From positions 124,001 to 188,000 of the forward strand of contig CM050655.1 in the NCBI GenBank assembly GCA_027574665.1: 64,000 bases of DNA, in the 5' to 3' direction. The translations under genes were made by a program, and so were the position numbers. Position 1 is the stretch's first letter. Each line of letters starts with the position of its first letter. Below are positions 46,501 to 60,226 of this stretch, piece by piece. Source of the stretch: Rhynochetos jubatus. Lineage: Eukaryota; Chordata; Aves; Eurypygiformes; Rhynochetidae. A model generated the notes under the pieces. The model was not told the origin of the DNA. It searched no databases and saw nothing but the letters and a program-made list of their open reading frames with translations.

Positions 46501-49500
46501 AAATAAGAACAATGCTATGGACACATGAATAAGCAGGCCCGTAGTGCAGTCTATTGTACTGAACTATTGCCACCCTAGTTCTACAAATTATTTTTTTTCA
46601 TGTTCCTTATCAAGTGGAAAATGTAACCCATGGGAAATAGCAATCATTAATTTCCTTGCAAAATTCTACAGATGTATTTTTGCAAAACCCTCAACTATTT
46701 TGCATTCAGTTTTAACATTTTTGGTCCCCTTTCCGCCTATTTATCTTATTTCTGCATCACAAAGCAGAAGAGTCATGCTTTAAATAAAACACAGGGATAC
46801 AAGACAGAAGAGGATGGCAAGGAACAGAAACAAAGGAGAGGTTAACAACTCCAAAACACGATACACATATTTTAAAATATGATGTCACCCTAGATGCCAC
46901 CTCTTCTCTAAGATTATGGCAGTTCACTAGTAGAGGTCTGTGTCCTAGCATTCAAGATTGAAGCCAGTCCATGCAGGAGGCTAGACCAAAAGTAGCATTC
47001 AAACTGGGAGGTCAGTAGAGACCAGTAATGAATATAAATGTGCCTGGAGCCTCCTCAGCTGTTCACAGCTCTCAGCAGCTTCCTGTGGTTTCTTCACTGT
47101 AAACAAGTGGGAAGGAAGAAGCTAAGGAAGCCTCCAGGTCTTATGACCATCTACAGCCACAGAGAAATGCAATACAAGGTGCTATAACCACTTACATGTC
47201 CTCTGCTCAACCCGTTCTGATGACTGCTGGTGCCTTCCATCTGCTCCTCAAGAAAAATCGGCCATAAATCACTTCCTGCCTTATCAACTACAAGCAGAAA
47301 TTGCAACAAAGTTTACAGAAATCAAGAGGAGGCTATCTGGTGCCCAGTTAAGCCTGTAACACCTTCCTCAAGGCATCTTTAATTTCTAAGCTAGATTCTG
47401 TGTCTGTCTGAGTTAAAAACAAAATAGTTTTGTCATTGTCATAGCTCAAAAGCCATTGCATTGAAGATACACTTAATAGTTTTACACTGCAAACTGACTA
47501 GTGTAATACAATCTGTCCTTCAGAAGCCAACGCAATGAACTGAGCCCATAATTCATAATTTGACAGAATTCATAACATGACAGAAGAACAGTACCATTGC
47601 AATGGATGCAGGATAAAATCAGGTGGCAGAGCAAAAACCAGCTCATAGTTACAATTAACAGAATATTGAACTTAAGATATCCAATAGCCCAAAACTGGAT
47701 CAAACAAAAAGTGAAACTGTCTTAGCATGTAGAGGAATAGCCAAATTCCAGAAAGACCTAGAGCACTCTATAATCATGCTGATTGAACACGTTGATCTCA
47801 TAAATCATGATACAGAAACACAGGTAAAGTCAGAGTGCATGGTGACCACTGTCAACTCAGCTTACTTCCCCTTTCTAGCAGAAGTGAAAACGAAATTTAT
47901 TGCACTTGAATAAAAGGGGCTTTTGGTACTTAGCATGTGCATGTAAGTATTCCTCACATTTAAGAAATTAAGTAATTTACAAGGAAAACCTGTACCAAAT
48001 TATTCTGTAGCAATTTTGTGGGAAAATATTTTCTCAATTTGCTAGAATAAAAAGGATCAGAAAGAAGCATATATTTGTCAGTTATACTAAGAAATCGCTA
48101 AGCTTCATTAAATGGTTATCTCAGAAAAGCTGTTTTACTATATGTATATCATAGTAGTGCAGTAGGCACCCAGAAAGACTTCTCTAAACACAAATAGAAT
48201 TGTTACTACACATAAGTATATTGCAGTATGTTAAAACAGAAATTGAGGATTATATAGGATAGAAAAGGGTGATTAAGATGGACAAACTATAACACACTAA
48301 ATTTAACTTTCTAGTAATATAGTGCCCATTATATATCCGATATTGGTGGTATGAGACAGTAGTTCTAAATTATGTCAGAGTTGGAAAGTATCTCCTGAAT
48401 TCAGACTCGGGAACTGAAAGCTCCCCGCAGCATTCTGATAGCAAGAAACTTACCCACTGAAACAAAGCCTCTTTGCCAGACACTCTAAATTGGTCAGAAT
48501 TTGGTGTTAACATTAAAGGCCTAGAAAACAAACTGGTCTATATTTCAAGGGTGCAAAGAATTTATATATCTGCCCCGAAACCAATGAGAACAAAGGGGTT
48601 AAGCTGGCATCTGTCAAAGTAACGTATTTATCCAGTGTAGACGTGGGTGCAGGAACTCAAACTTGAATAACCCTGGTGGAATTTAGGTTAATGGAGACAT
48701 GATTTCATTCCTAGATTGCTGGATTTTTTTCTTTTCATTTTCATCAAAATTTTTATGAAGCTATTTAACTGAAGGAAAATAGTGATTTCATTATGTAGCA
48801 TAACTGACTGGATATGATACTGAACCCAGGAAATTATTTTACCAGTGTCTCCTAACCATCAGCAGCAATGGGGATACACACAGCTGACCACGACCGGTAA
48901 ACAAGATTACTTGTGTGAATAAACCTGTTGCATAGTATTATGAAGTATTTCCAGCTCAACCAGCTGGAATTATACACATAAACTACTTGATATCTGTGTA
49001 GTGTGATTCAGGGAGTCTGCAGCTATGGACAAAATTGTTTCTAAAATAGGAATTGTAGTAATAATTTTTTTGAAAGCAGCCATCACCCTCTAGGGACAGT
49101 CAGCAGTTTATATTAATTTAGAAATACAAATGGCATTCTGCATTGTACAAGAATCTTGATGGGAGGCAAAGATGTGACCTTCCGCATACCATCCTTTTTG
49201 AAAACATAACTGCTTCCACAGACATGGTGTAAAGTGCTGCTTGTCACGATCTTGGTTTCAACACCATACCATAAATTCCCAATGTCCCATTAGGGGTACC
49301 CGCTCCATTTTCTTTTAACCAGAATAAAGCAGTTATGACATTAAATCCCTTCATGCTTAAAATTAACAAATACAAAATATCCTTCGCCTTTTTTCCCCCC
49401 TCCCTCCCTGGCAAGTACTAAGCCACATGGCTCTACACATGAAGTGGTGTCAACAGGCTGCTCTGAAGCTGAAGTTCTGGATGACATGCTAGACAAAGTG

Positions 49501-51445
49501 ATCCACAGTGAGTATTAGAGACATATTGAAGAATTCATCCTACTCCCCTTAATTATTGACATGCTGGAGTTGATAGCTTCTTAAACCATTCTAATCTACT
49601 TTCTTAAAATGTATTAAACCGAGATACAAAGCCTTCCAAAAAAAATTTTTTAAGGCTGTGGATTGTGGAACTGCAGTTACATCGTTCCCTTTAAAAGACT
49701 CCTTGTATGCCCAAACCCCACAAAGAATAAGGCATCACATTTAAAAGAACAGCTGAAAATGTCGTCTGATTTACTGACGTTGTCACCGAAATTCATCAAC
49801 ATTCCGAAGAACACTGTCTTGTAATTTAAAAAGCCCTACAGCAGCACTAACAAAACACCTCTTGTGAATCCCTCCTCAACGGAGCTATATGGAAGGCTAT
49901 ACAGAAATCCAGCTCTTACAGCAAGCCAGTCACAGTCAGCTGTTCCTCCGTATTCCCAATGTAGTAACAGTCCACAGAAATCAAAAGGGAAAACTCTACG
50001 TGGAGGAAACAAACAAACAAATCACAAAATAAATTAAAACCCTCCAACCCTCGTTAAACTATACCTAGGATTAAGAAAGAAGAAACAAACTCCTGAGCAT
50101 GCCTATGTTGTAAGGCAGGCGTTACCTACATTGGGCTCCTCCAACAGCTCCCACTGTGGTCCCCCATCTCCCATGCTGGGGAAACCTGGAAGCAGGCTCA
50201 TACCCTTCTGGGCATCCTCCCACCAGCCTGGGAGATGTTGGTGGTCCCAGCTGCAAGACACACACTGTGCTGTGTGTACACACAGCTAGCTTGCCTGGAT
50301 CGCTCCATATGGGATTATAAAATTCCAGGTTTGGAACAATACATGAAAATACTCTGGCATATTTTAGATGCCTTCGAAACAAGCTGTGAATTTGTAGAAC
50401 TCAAGGTCAGAAAAAAGAGTTCTAGAAGAATACATTTCCTAATTGCAGCTAATACAAATTAACCATTTTACAAAAAATACCAAAGTAATACACCATTACA
50501 CTGATACCGAGTAACATATTATTTCAGCTTTTTCAGACAATTATCTCAAATACTTCCTGCTCTTTAAATAAGCACATGCAGAAAATTAGCTGGCTGTCTA
50601 GCTGCATTGTGGAACAGAGCGAGAGTGGCACTATGCACTACAAAGGCAGATATTGTGTTTCACCTCTCGAGAGACAATAATGTGATCCTTGGGCTTTCAT
50701 GACAGTTTACTAAGCCTGCCAAAGGACTGTGAGTCTGAGGGCAGGGATAAGGTAATTTTATTACATTAAACTAATAGGTGTTATAACACAATTTCCAGTA
50801 TTTTTACACAGTTTTCAGTTTCATACTACACTGAAAAGCAGAATGAGTGATACTGCAGCTCTAATAGGATTTATAAAAGTATATTAATAAATGCTACCCA
50901 TCCTGTAACCACTCAGCATCTACATTATTTTCCTAACAGACCTGTGAATTTTCTTTTAGACAGTAAGAGCTCAGATCTATCTTCAAACTTTAAAAATCCA
51001 TTACTGTTCCCCAGCAATAAATTGGTAATTGAAACAGTTGGGTTGGCGCACAAATAACACTGATGTTAGATAGCCTCCCAACTCTTGAAAACATGGAAGC
51101 CTTTAAGCTTCAGCACTTTAACACACTCTCTGGAGAGCTGATATAGGAAATCACCAGGTAAAAACCTGGTACTGGCTTCAATTGCACCTCAGCAGAATGC
51201 TTTCAAGCTCCACAGTATGAAAATGGCTTGTGCCTGGGGCTGCTATGGCAGTCCCTCAGGGGCTGGGGGCATGTTATTAGGTTTAATTTGCCCATGTAGA
51301 AAAACTAGTTATGTAGTTTCTACTATAATTGAGACTTACAGTGTCAGACTTCAAGATTTTGCATTTTAGCCCTGTCTGTCTGGAATCAGAAAGAACAAGG
51401 AAAAGTGAAAAATCACTGTTTTATCTTGCCTGTCAGTGAGTTAGG
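43544..51445. other. AT-rich unique DNA, no gene seen
   Basis: Non-coding sequence. It holds A23 at 44339-44361 and an (AAAC)n patch at 44702-44727. The 142-codon plus frame at 44496-44924 opens across those low-complexity patches and shows no domain. No mobile elements were recognised. Confidence 0.6.
44339..44361. repeat. A23 homopolymer
   Basis: Twenty-three consecutive A. No LINE body or target duplication is seen upstream, so it is not clearly a retroposon tail. Confidence 0.95.
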
Positions 51446-51473
51446 AAAAAAAAGGGGGGGGGGGGGGGGGGGG
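51446..51473. repeat. A8-G20 homopolymer junction
   Basis: Eight A followed by twenty uninterrupted G on the plus strand (G run 51454-51473). This is the longest G run in the window and stands alone in AT-rich DNA. Confidence 0.97.
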
Positions 51474-52479
51474 CACGGATGAGACAGGACACGGACATTT
51501 GACGCATTTGTTTCATTCCAATAAATGTAAACCATTCCTATTCTTGAAATGTTAAGATTTAACCAGTTAAATATGTGTCTAAATTTCAGTGTCCTTCAGT
51601 ACAAACCACACAATATTTCAAACACGTATTAACTTATTTCATTAATTATTATATAGTGTGTATGAGAATTAAATTACTGTGAATACTCTGCATACTTTTT
51701 CATATTTTTAAACAAATAAAAGTAGTTTGCCTTGATTTTGGAATTTAATAGCATAAGACACCTAACAGATTTATTTTCAGCTATGTCTTTAAAGGCACTC
51801 TGCTGCTCTTAACCTCTCCATGCATCTCTTCTCCACTTGTGTAATACATGCTACAGTGCCCTCTCCTGGATACGAAACTTCTAGCAGAAGAGTGACTACC
51901 GAGCCCCTGTGATCACATCACTTCAAGACCTAACAGTTCATTTAAACAGCCACGACAAGGGGAAATTTCATAAAAGCAGCTGACTGCTAACTGACATCAT
52001 TCATTACTGTAACAGTTCAACTTTGCACCCACAGTTATTACCAAACCCACTGAATTTTAAGTAAAGGCAGTGTTTGAAAACTGCTCTGGGACAAATCTTT
52101 CCCTCTGGTATTTCACTGTCAAATTAATCACCACAATCTTCTCAACATATTCTACCCTCTTCCAGGACTGTCTTCAACTGAAGTCCCAGCTATTTATTCC
52201 ACAGTCTCCTTCATTTCATACTCTTCTATGAAACATAGATCTAATTATTCCACTGGTTAAAGACAGGACATCTGGGATTGGACTACGTTTCAGCCACTTG
52301 AGCAGGCTGTGAAATGACAAACAGCTGCAGAGGTACAGTGTATTTTGATCACAATTAGACTATTGTCAGCATGTAACACATGAAAGTTCAGGTACAGTTA
52401 TTCACTGTGTTAATTTCCATGTTTTCTTTTGGCATATGATACAGTTAGAGCAACACATACATACAGACATGTTCCATTT

Positions 52480-52520
52480 CTATATATATATGTGTATATA
52501 TGTGTGTGTGTATACATATA
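52480..52520. repeat. TA/TG compound microsatellite
   Basis: Alternating tatata and tgtg blocks, a compound dinucleotide repeat with Z-DNA or cruciform potential but no visible link to a gene. Confidence 0.93.
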
Positions 52521-54477
52521 AGGTGTGAAACATTTAGCAACATTTAGCAGAATTTATCAAAACCAATAATCTAATATTCACAGTTTGCAGCAAAAGGTCA
52601 ATTGTCTTCATTCCCGGAATCAGTTAAAACCTCTAAACATGTTTTCTCACAGAGAAGAAGTTCTTGATGTTACATTTGCTTTCAAGATACAGCCTGCAAA
52701 TTTGTCAGAGACAGGGAAACTGAGCTATGACTTTTAGTAAGGCATTCACATTAAAAATTATTCTGTGTAACAATTGGAAGTATTACTATCCTAAGGAAAA
52801 GAATTTTAACCCTAGCAAAGAATTTCTTGTCTCAAATTTAAGGAGGGGAAAATACAACAAATGCTCAGGCACTATTTTTTTCCAATATTTCTATGCACTG
52901 ATTCAGTTTCCTACGTTCAGATGCAGAAAGTCTACATCAGGCAGTTAAACATAAAATAAGTAAAAGGTAGTGAAAAAGTTAAAATTAAGACTTTCATTTC
53001 ATTCTGTCTTCAGAAGCCAAAACCAGACTCATTATCTGCAATTACAAGATCTCATCTCTTTCTACCTTGCATGAAAATGAACCGTTTTCGGAAACAGGCT
53101 CAGATAATATGTCAAAAGTTCATATACAACAAATAAACATTTTTAGTTTAGCAAAAAGTACACTAAGGGTAGCCAGGTTTACTAGAAATATTTCTAATTC
53201 ATTGAAAAAATATTAAAACAATTCTCTGCCATACACATACTTCTGAGACAAAACACACCAGGCAGATTTCCTATTCATATAGCAAAAATATCGAACATTT
53301 ATATGGAATGATTTAAAGCACTGTAGGTCAAATTAATTTCCACATACATAAAACCTCAGTAGCTATCTCAGCTTTCATTCATATGAGCTGAGGATCTTTA
53401 ATTTGCTTATCAAAAATAATTTAAGGAAGTCCCAATGAATTGTAAGAGGAATCCTATCAGATTTGAAAGATTGTAGATTATGGGGCAACAGTCAAAAAAT
53501 TATGAAAGAGAAAGAGTAAAGAATGTATGAGCCCAAGCAAGTAAGAATTCTGCTCCATAACAATCTGACATTTAAAGTATTTACTCAGAAGCAGCACTTT
53601 AGCAGAGATCAGACTTCTAGCACTGGACAACAGACTGCAACCTGCGGCAGCTTTGGAGCTCAGCTGGTTTTCCATAAGACACTAATTCCTAAGGAAAACA
53701 TTTCCCACAAACAGACAGGAAACTGCATCAGACATCAAATGTCTTGTAAGTGACATGTGGGTTCATTGTGTGGGAACATAGTGCTGAAGTTATTATTCGG
53801 TCTTGCACCTGCATTTAATTAGATTTGGAGATGAAGCTAAAGAGAATGGTAACATTTATGTCAAATGCTGGTCAGTCCACACTAAGTGTGAAACTTAGCT
53901 GAGAAACAGAAATGGATCTTAATTCTAGGTGCCAAAAAATTACAACCAGTAGACTTATTAGGAGACTGCAAACAGTTTGTACAACTCTCCAGATTTAATA
54001 CAGATTTCTTTATTGTATCTTTGATGTTACTTCAAAACTGAGTTTCACAGACAGAAATATTTTCCCCAAACTAACATCTTCATCACCTGCTGGAAGCACT
54101 CAAGGTAAATGTCATTCTGCAGCATACAGAATAACTTTGAAAACACCTTCAAGTGTTTTCACTTGAAGAGCAACAGAGCAAGCGATACTCCAGCAAAGCC
54201 TCTCAAGTGTTCCATGGAAAGAAAGTATCAAGTGACTGCTGGTAAACCATGACCTAGTCTTCACATGTTCTTCCTACTGAAAATGCTCTGAAAAACAAAC
54301 CAGGCAAGTCAGTTCAGCAGGGAGTTTTCCTCCTACCTTTCAAAATCAGATTCCCAGTTCAACTCTTTATCCTGCTCCCTTTTCTGTAATGTATCGTATA
54401 TGGATTGCGGTGGTAGATGAAGAAATATATGGAAATGTTTGCAGATAACTAGCTTGAATTCCCCAAATAAGGAGGTT

Positions 54478-54597
54478 TTGTTGAGTTTGGAGGGTGTTCT
54501 TTTTGTTGTTTGTTTCTTTCGGGCTTTTTGTTTGGTTGGGTTTTGAGTGGTTTTTGTTTGTTTTGGGGGGTTTTGTCTGTTTGTTTGTTTAACTAAG
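54478..54597. repeat. T/G-rich low-complexity tract
   Basis: About 120 bases of ttttg, gttt and gggtttt words on the plus strand with almost no A or C in the core, ending tgtttgtttgttt. Confidence 0.85.
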
Positions 54598-57500
54598 TGG
54601 TGCCTCTGGGAATTTTGACATTCACAACTCTGTTAGCTACACACAAAAAAAGTAGTTCTTGAATATACACTTTTAAGAAGGTAGATCCCAAATGTATTAA
54701 AGGGGATATCACAGGATAGCAAAAAGGTAAACACAGCCTACATGTCAGAAATGCCTTTTCTTAAAACAGCAGTGATATGAGAATATCAACAAGTTATAGG
54801 CATATAGCAGGAACAACCAACTATAAACCACAAATTAAATCCTGCCAGATTAAAGTATGACTAAGAGACATTTCTTGTATGTGTCTATGCATCCATTTCC
54901 ATAACTCTTAGAGCAGCTGTCACACAAAAGGCACTGCTAGGGAACAAAATAAAACACTTCAACTGCAACATTTAGCCTTACGTCATCCTTGAAATTTGAT
55001 GAGGCAAGTAATAATGTTGTATTCACAAAAACATGCTCTGAATGAAACCATACAGGGAAGAACTTCGCAGAAGGGTGCAAAAAATGAGTGGGACTCCCAT
55101 ATACCCACCTCCTTGAATCGCTGGTAGAGATCACTGGTGATGTGAGAAGATGGCAATCTCTGCCAAAGAAAGGTTATTAGATTCCTTTGTAATCAGGAGT
55201 AATGCTGGTGAGAAAGTATTAGCATATGGGTCATCAAAGGTGGTCTTTGGAGCAGCTTAGCATTTTAGCTGCATAAGGCCAAAGGCAGCCAAGACAGCAT
55301 TTTCAAGCTGTTATCTTTTACTCTAGAAATACATCTCCTCTTCTACAATTAGACTGCTGCTGCAAGTATTGGAGCAAGTTAATTCTTTTTCACTTTGTTT
55401 TATTTATATTGATAAACAGCTATCAATTACTTAAGCACATTTAAATTCAAATAACACTTCAACAATCCTTCTTTCCTTCTGTATGTTCTGCATAAAAACA
55501 ACCCTGCACTTACTCTCTCTTATTCTGTCATAGATTAGTTGACTTTAGGTGACATGAAGACAGATTACTTTATCCTCAAAGCAACATAGTGCTAAATCTC
55601 AGACTATCAAGCTTCTTTTGATCCTTTCAAATGATAGTACGAGAAAATAGAACTGTTAAGCACCTCACCTGTCAAAGAAAAGCTAGACTTGTATTTCATT
55701 TTAATGTAGTCTGGCTGGTACTTTAATATAATACATCTGAAAATCCCCAAGAAATCCACATCAGGCTAGAAGCAGCACTACAAGTTAGCATCTAATACAA
55801 GTAATACTATAAAGTCACATTTAGAAAAGCAATCAGCTCTTGCTTCAGTGGGGGTGTTCACTAGCTGTAACTATGATTATTGTTGTCAGAAAAGTGGCAA
55901 TATCTGATAGCACATTCAACAAGGTATCTGTCCACAATAACTGCTTGGTTTTCAGAGAGATACAAGCCCTCCTATGATGAAAACAGGCAATATGGCTCTT
56001 TCAGAGGAAGGATTCACATTCTTTTGTCTTTTACTACTATTTAAGGGTGGGGTGGGACGGGAGTAGTACTAAATCCAGAAGCTTTATTACCAATGGAAAA
56101 GCAACAGAGGCAGTTTCCTCAGTTGAAGCAGTATCAGAGTCATGGCTGTATCCTACAAAAAATGGCTGTAACACAGAGCATTCTCTTCCTCCCTGAACTG
56201 TTTGTAGTGTTGCCATTTAAACCAGTTACTTACCAGAATGTACAGCCCAGAGCATTAATTTTTGAAATCACTGACCTATCATGGAAATGTCCTATTTGGA
56301 GGGGTTTTTTTGATTTGTACACTCACATCACTAAGACTGACTTAGAATTAATCTTAGCCAGTGAGCACACTGAAGGTAACAGAAGAAAAATCCAACTGTC
56401 AAGATAATAGAGAAGTCTATAATGGGAAATGATCCCAAGAATGCCATCATCACATATATTTTCAAAGAACACACGCTGTTATATTCTGCTCTCAAAAGAG
56501 AATCTCCACTAAAGGTATCATAACTTAAAAGAGAGTTTATCTCCAAATACATGATTTAACTTAGACTGCAGGCTAGAAGATGCACAGTACTACACTAAAG
56601 CCATCCTTGTAAAGCCCATTCAGAAAGTGATCTTGCCACATTTCTTGCCTTTCCAGAGGAAGACTTTTCAAAGCAGTGAACTATTTACAAATACCTTAAT
56701 GACAAAAGAAAAATACCATGAACATCAGACAATCTGTAAGTAATAGCCTGAACAAGTGGTGAGACACAAAGGAAGAAGGATCAATAACTCCATTAGCAGA
56801 CCTGCCAAACCTCCTTAAAGAGCCAAGAAAAGACGGGATTCATTTTACTCCCTATTACTAAAAGCTTTAGTCATCATCACTTTGTCTTGTAACACCAAAA
56901 GCTAATTTAGCATGCATAGTCATCACCAAGTGATGAAAGTTTTTAATTGACACTTGTGTATTATTTCTTTCTACTGTATAAATAGAAAATACATATCTAA
57001 AAATATAAAGTGTTAAAAGAATATAAAACATCTTTTTCACTTGCTCACAATGGTAACAAAACACTACTACATCTACCAGAGCATGGGAATCCTGTTTCGG
57101 GCAAACAATTGAAATGATGCTGGTGGAACCAAAGTAGCTGCTAAAAAGATTTTAGCTTCCAGAGTCTTCTCCTTTTCTTGTGTCCTGTGGTTCTGAAGAC
57201 TACAATGAAACCTATTTTTTATCTTGTGGACTTCTGGTGAAAATGGTCTGGAAAATCAGTTATTTTAAGAAAATCACCAGAAATCATAATAAAATGTAAG
57301 AAAGATTTCATTTCTCCATCAAGAAGCATCAATATTTTCAGTCAACTGTTTTTAAAGAGGTCACTGATTTTTCCTTCATAACCCAAGCTTTAACAACATT
57401 AACTGAAGGTATTTCCTGCAGAACAAGCGTTAACATCAGGCCAAATATTTTCTTTTCTTCTCTGTGAATATACAATCTGGAGCAATAATCTCTAGTCATT

Positions 57501-58639
57501 GAAAGTTATATATGTTTTAAGTTAGTACAATCTTTAAATTGATTAGAAAGTTTATCTACTACCTAGATATAAATATCAAAAACCAAGCAGTAATCAAGGA
57601 ATAAGCACACTGTATGACCATTGAAGGAAGTCATTCCAATACAAGCATATTTTTAAATCTTTCAATAAATGCAGACTGTGTATAACAGTAAGTAATTCAT
57701 TTGATTTGCCAGAACACCACACATGAAATAATATAATGGAGGTTTATAGCAACACTCAGAGTTCTGATCAGGTATTCCCAGAAATACCTTTAAAACAAAC
57801 TGTGTTGATTCGTAAATTACTGACATGGAATGTACACTAAGTAATTTCTTTTCAAGTTCAAGTACCTCAGTGCACATTTGGAAAAGACTTTCTTGAAATT
57901 TTATGATTGAAATTTTCTGACAGACAAATATTACCTAAAACAAACAAAAAAGGAAATGGTACTGTAAAATTAGATACAAAAGAAGTAAATCAGAAAGTGT
58001 TTTGCTCAAACAGCTGTTACCAAATGCCTGTGGAAATACACACACTGAAGAATGTTATTAATAGTAGCGGCAGATGGTTTTTAAATCCATCCATCCATTA
58101 CAGTTAAATGGGCTATGCAAACGTGACAATATGAACGAACAGCAGAAAGACATGGACAGTCACAGAAGTCTACATGCAACATCAGAAGATCCTCAGAGAG
58201 CAAAGCTCTGTGTGGCTGATGGAAGCGAACAGAACCACAGCTCATTGGCATGAGCCTATCTGACCATAATTTCTTGGCATCTATGCTTCAGTGTCTGATA
58301 AGTTCAACTATATTTCAGAGGAGTGAAATAATTTATGAATTTGGCTGGTATTGAAAACTCATGTAACTTCCAGTTCATAACCCTACCTTTACATCTTATA
58401 AATTAAGCATTACGTGAAATGGCGTGGCTGCAAATTTCCATCCTTGTTCTCTGTGGAGTTACTTGCTATTTTATTATATTTAACACAATGTAGATACCAT
58501 AACACAACATTTATGCTGTAAGTTCCTCTGATGTCCTAAGAGGATTGAAATGTTTCTTTTTTCCCAGCTAAAAAATATCCTGAAGTTTAGTTTGATGAAT
58601 TTTTGCTTCTTTGGTCAGGCTTTTGGGCAGGACTGAGTT

Positions 58640-58695
58640 GGTTTGGGGTTTGGTCTTTTTTGTTTTGTTTTGTTTTTGTTTTGTTTGGTTTTTTA
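58640..58695. repeat. GTTTT-rich low-complexity tract
   Basis: Repeated ttttgtttt words (tgttttgttttgtttttg is part), the likely result of slippage. Confidence 0.9.
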
Positions 58696-59864
58696 ATTAA
58701 GAAAATCCTCAAACTAAAATTCACAGAAAAATAAGCTTCACCAGACGTGACAGTATTCTCACAAACCATTCGTGTGTCAAGGTTTGGGGAGAGGAATGTA
58801 GCTGAATATTCATTTGCAAGCCTAGAAGTATATGCGTATAAGACACGGTTCCAGCCAAAATTTGATGACAGCAGGTCTGCTAAGAAGGCAAAGTTCACAA
58901 TATATTACAAATTAAGAATCAGAAAGTATTATCAGAGGGAACTTATTTAAAGATTAAAATCCTTGAATCACAATAAGTTTGGAAATATTGCTTTTAAAAA
59001 TATTTAATTAAATATATATTTTATTCTGGTCAGGGAGTTGTGGATAAAGAAAGAGATGTACCACAATTTTTAATGGAAATACAAAGACTGGTGAATTATG
59101 TGTCATATTTGAACTGTAAATGTCAGAAGGAAGACAAGCCTTGAAAACTGAAACATGAATCAGATATCCTTCATCTAGTTCTGGTTGTCAGAAACCCATC
59201 GCAAAATTTTGTGCAAGTCAGGAAACATCCAGGTCTCATATTCCACACCTGGAATTTGAGCTGGCTGAGAAGTGCTATTTACCTACTGAATTTTCTCCAT
59301 CGTTACTACAACTAGGTGAAAAAGCCTTCTGGTCTATTTTCAAATTTGCCAGATGATAAGATGATGTAAACTAATTACTATAGCAGCATACTGAGTACAT
59401 GCAGTCCCTCCTGTTACAGCACTTTCCCATGAAAGGGGATGAACAAACAGTTCATAAGCAAACAACATAAAATGTACATAAGTTTGTAAGTGATTTCACT
59501 GCAATCATTGGTGTGTTATAAATGTCAAGACAGCCATAAATTCCCAGTAAATAACCATCAAGACAGGCCTCATTTAAAGGCAGTTATTAAATGTTGGAAA
59601 AATTAATTAAGCTCAAATGCCAAATATTAAAAATTAAATCTCTAAGCGACAGAAACTTGTGTTTCAATCTATAAGCTTTTCAATAAGAGATGGAATTCAG
59701 TTTTTGAGAAGGTTTCAAATCCTGGAGAGCATGGCTTTATCTCACTTCCTTAAATTTAATTTGCATAAATAAAAAATAAAGGAAAGGCTGCAACATCCAG
59801 GGTCCTAACAAATTAAGAAGAAATTCAGTAAGTTGAAAAGAAGAATCATCTGGCCTCTGGTCCA

Positions 59865-59885
59865 CATGATCATGATCATGATCAT
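59865..59885. repeat. (CATGAT)3.5 palindromic repeat
   Basis: Three and a half CATGAT units. Because the unit contains overlapping CATG and GATC palindromes, the central stretch from 59866 to 59885 is itself a perfect palindrome. Confidence 0.95.
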
Positions 59886-60203
59886 TAAATGTGTCATCAG
59901 TCAGCATAAACCTCTATGACTTGCATGTTAAATGTTATTTCAAACAAGCTTCTTTCACAGACAATTTCTTGTTATTGCTATCATCAGTTCTGCTAAGCAA
60001 TGTTACTGCTAAACATGTGTATTCATCAGCAATGTGCAGCAATCTACAGCAAACACAAACTTGGTGTGAGCAAACAACTCATTGTTTTTGAAAAAATGTA
60101 ATTGAACACTATTAAGAAAAATATTTTCATATTTAGAAAACTCCCACTTCAAACTTATCCAGTTTTTTGTTTTTCAGGTTTTTTCCTCATTTCAATTTGA
60201 CTC

Positions 60204-60226
60204 TTTTTTTTTTTTTTTTTTTTTTT
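60204..60226. repeat. T23 homopolymer
   Basis: Twenty-three T followed by aattttagctagg. No retroposon body is seen on its 3' side in either orientation. Confidence 0.95.

Noticed and set aside
51037-51062. Mariner-like terminal sequence (gttgggttggcgcacaaata)
   Set aside because: It resembles the known ttaggttggtgcaaaagtaa end only loosely, and no inverted partner or transposase remnant was found nearby.
55660-55690. Splice-like cttttctttgacag followed at once by gtgagg on the minus strand
   Set aside because: Acceptor and donor abut, leaving no exon between them. Chance overlap.
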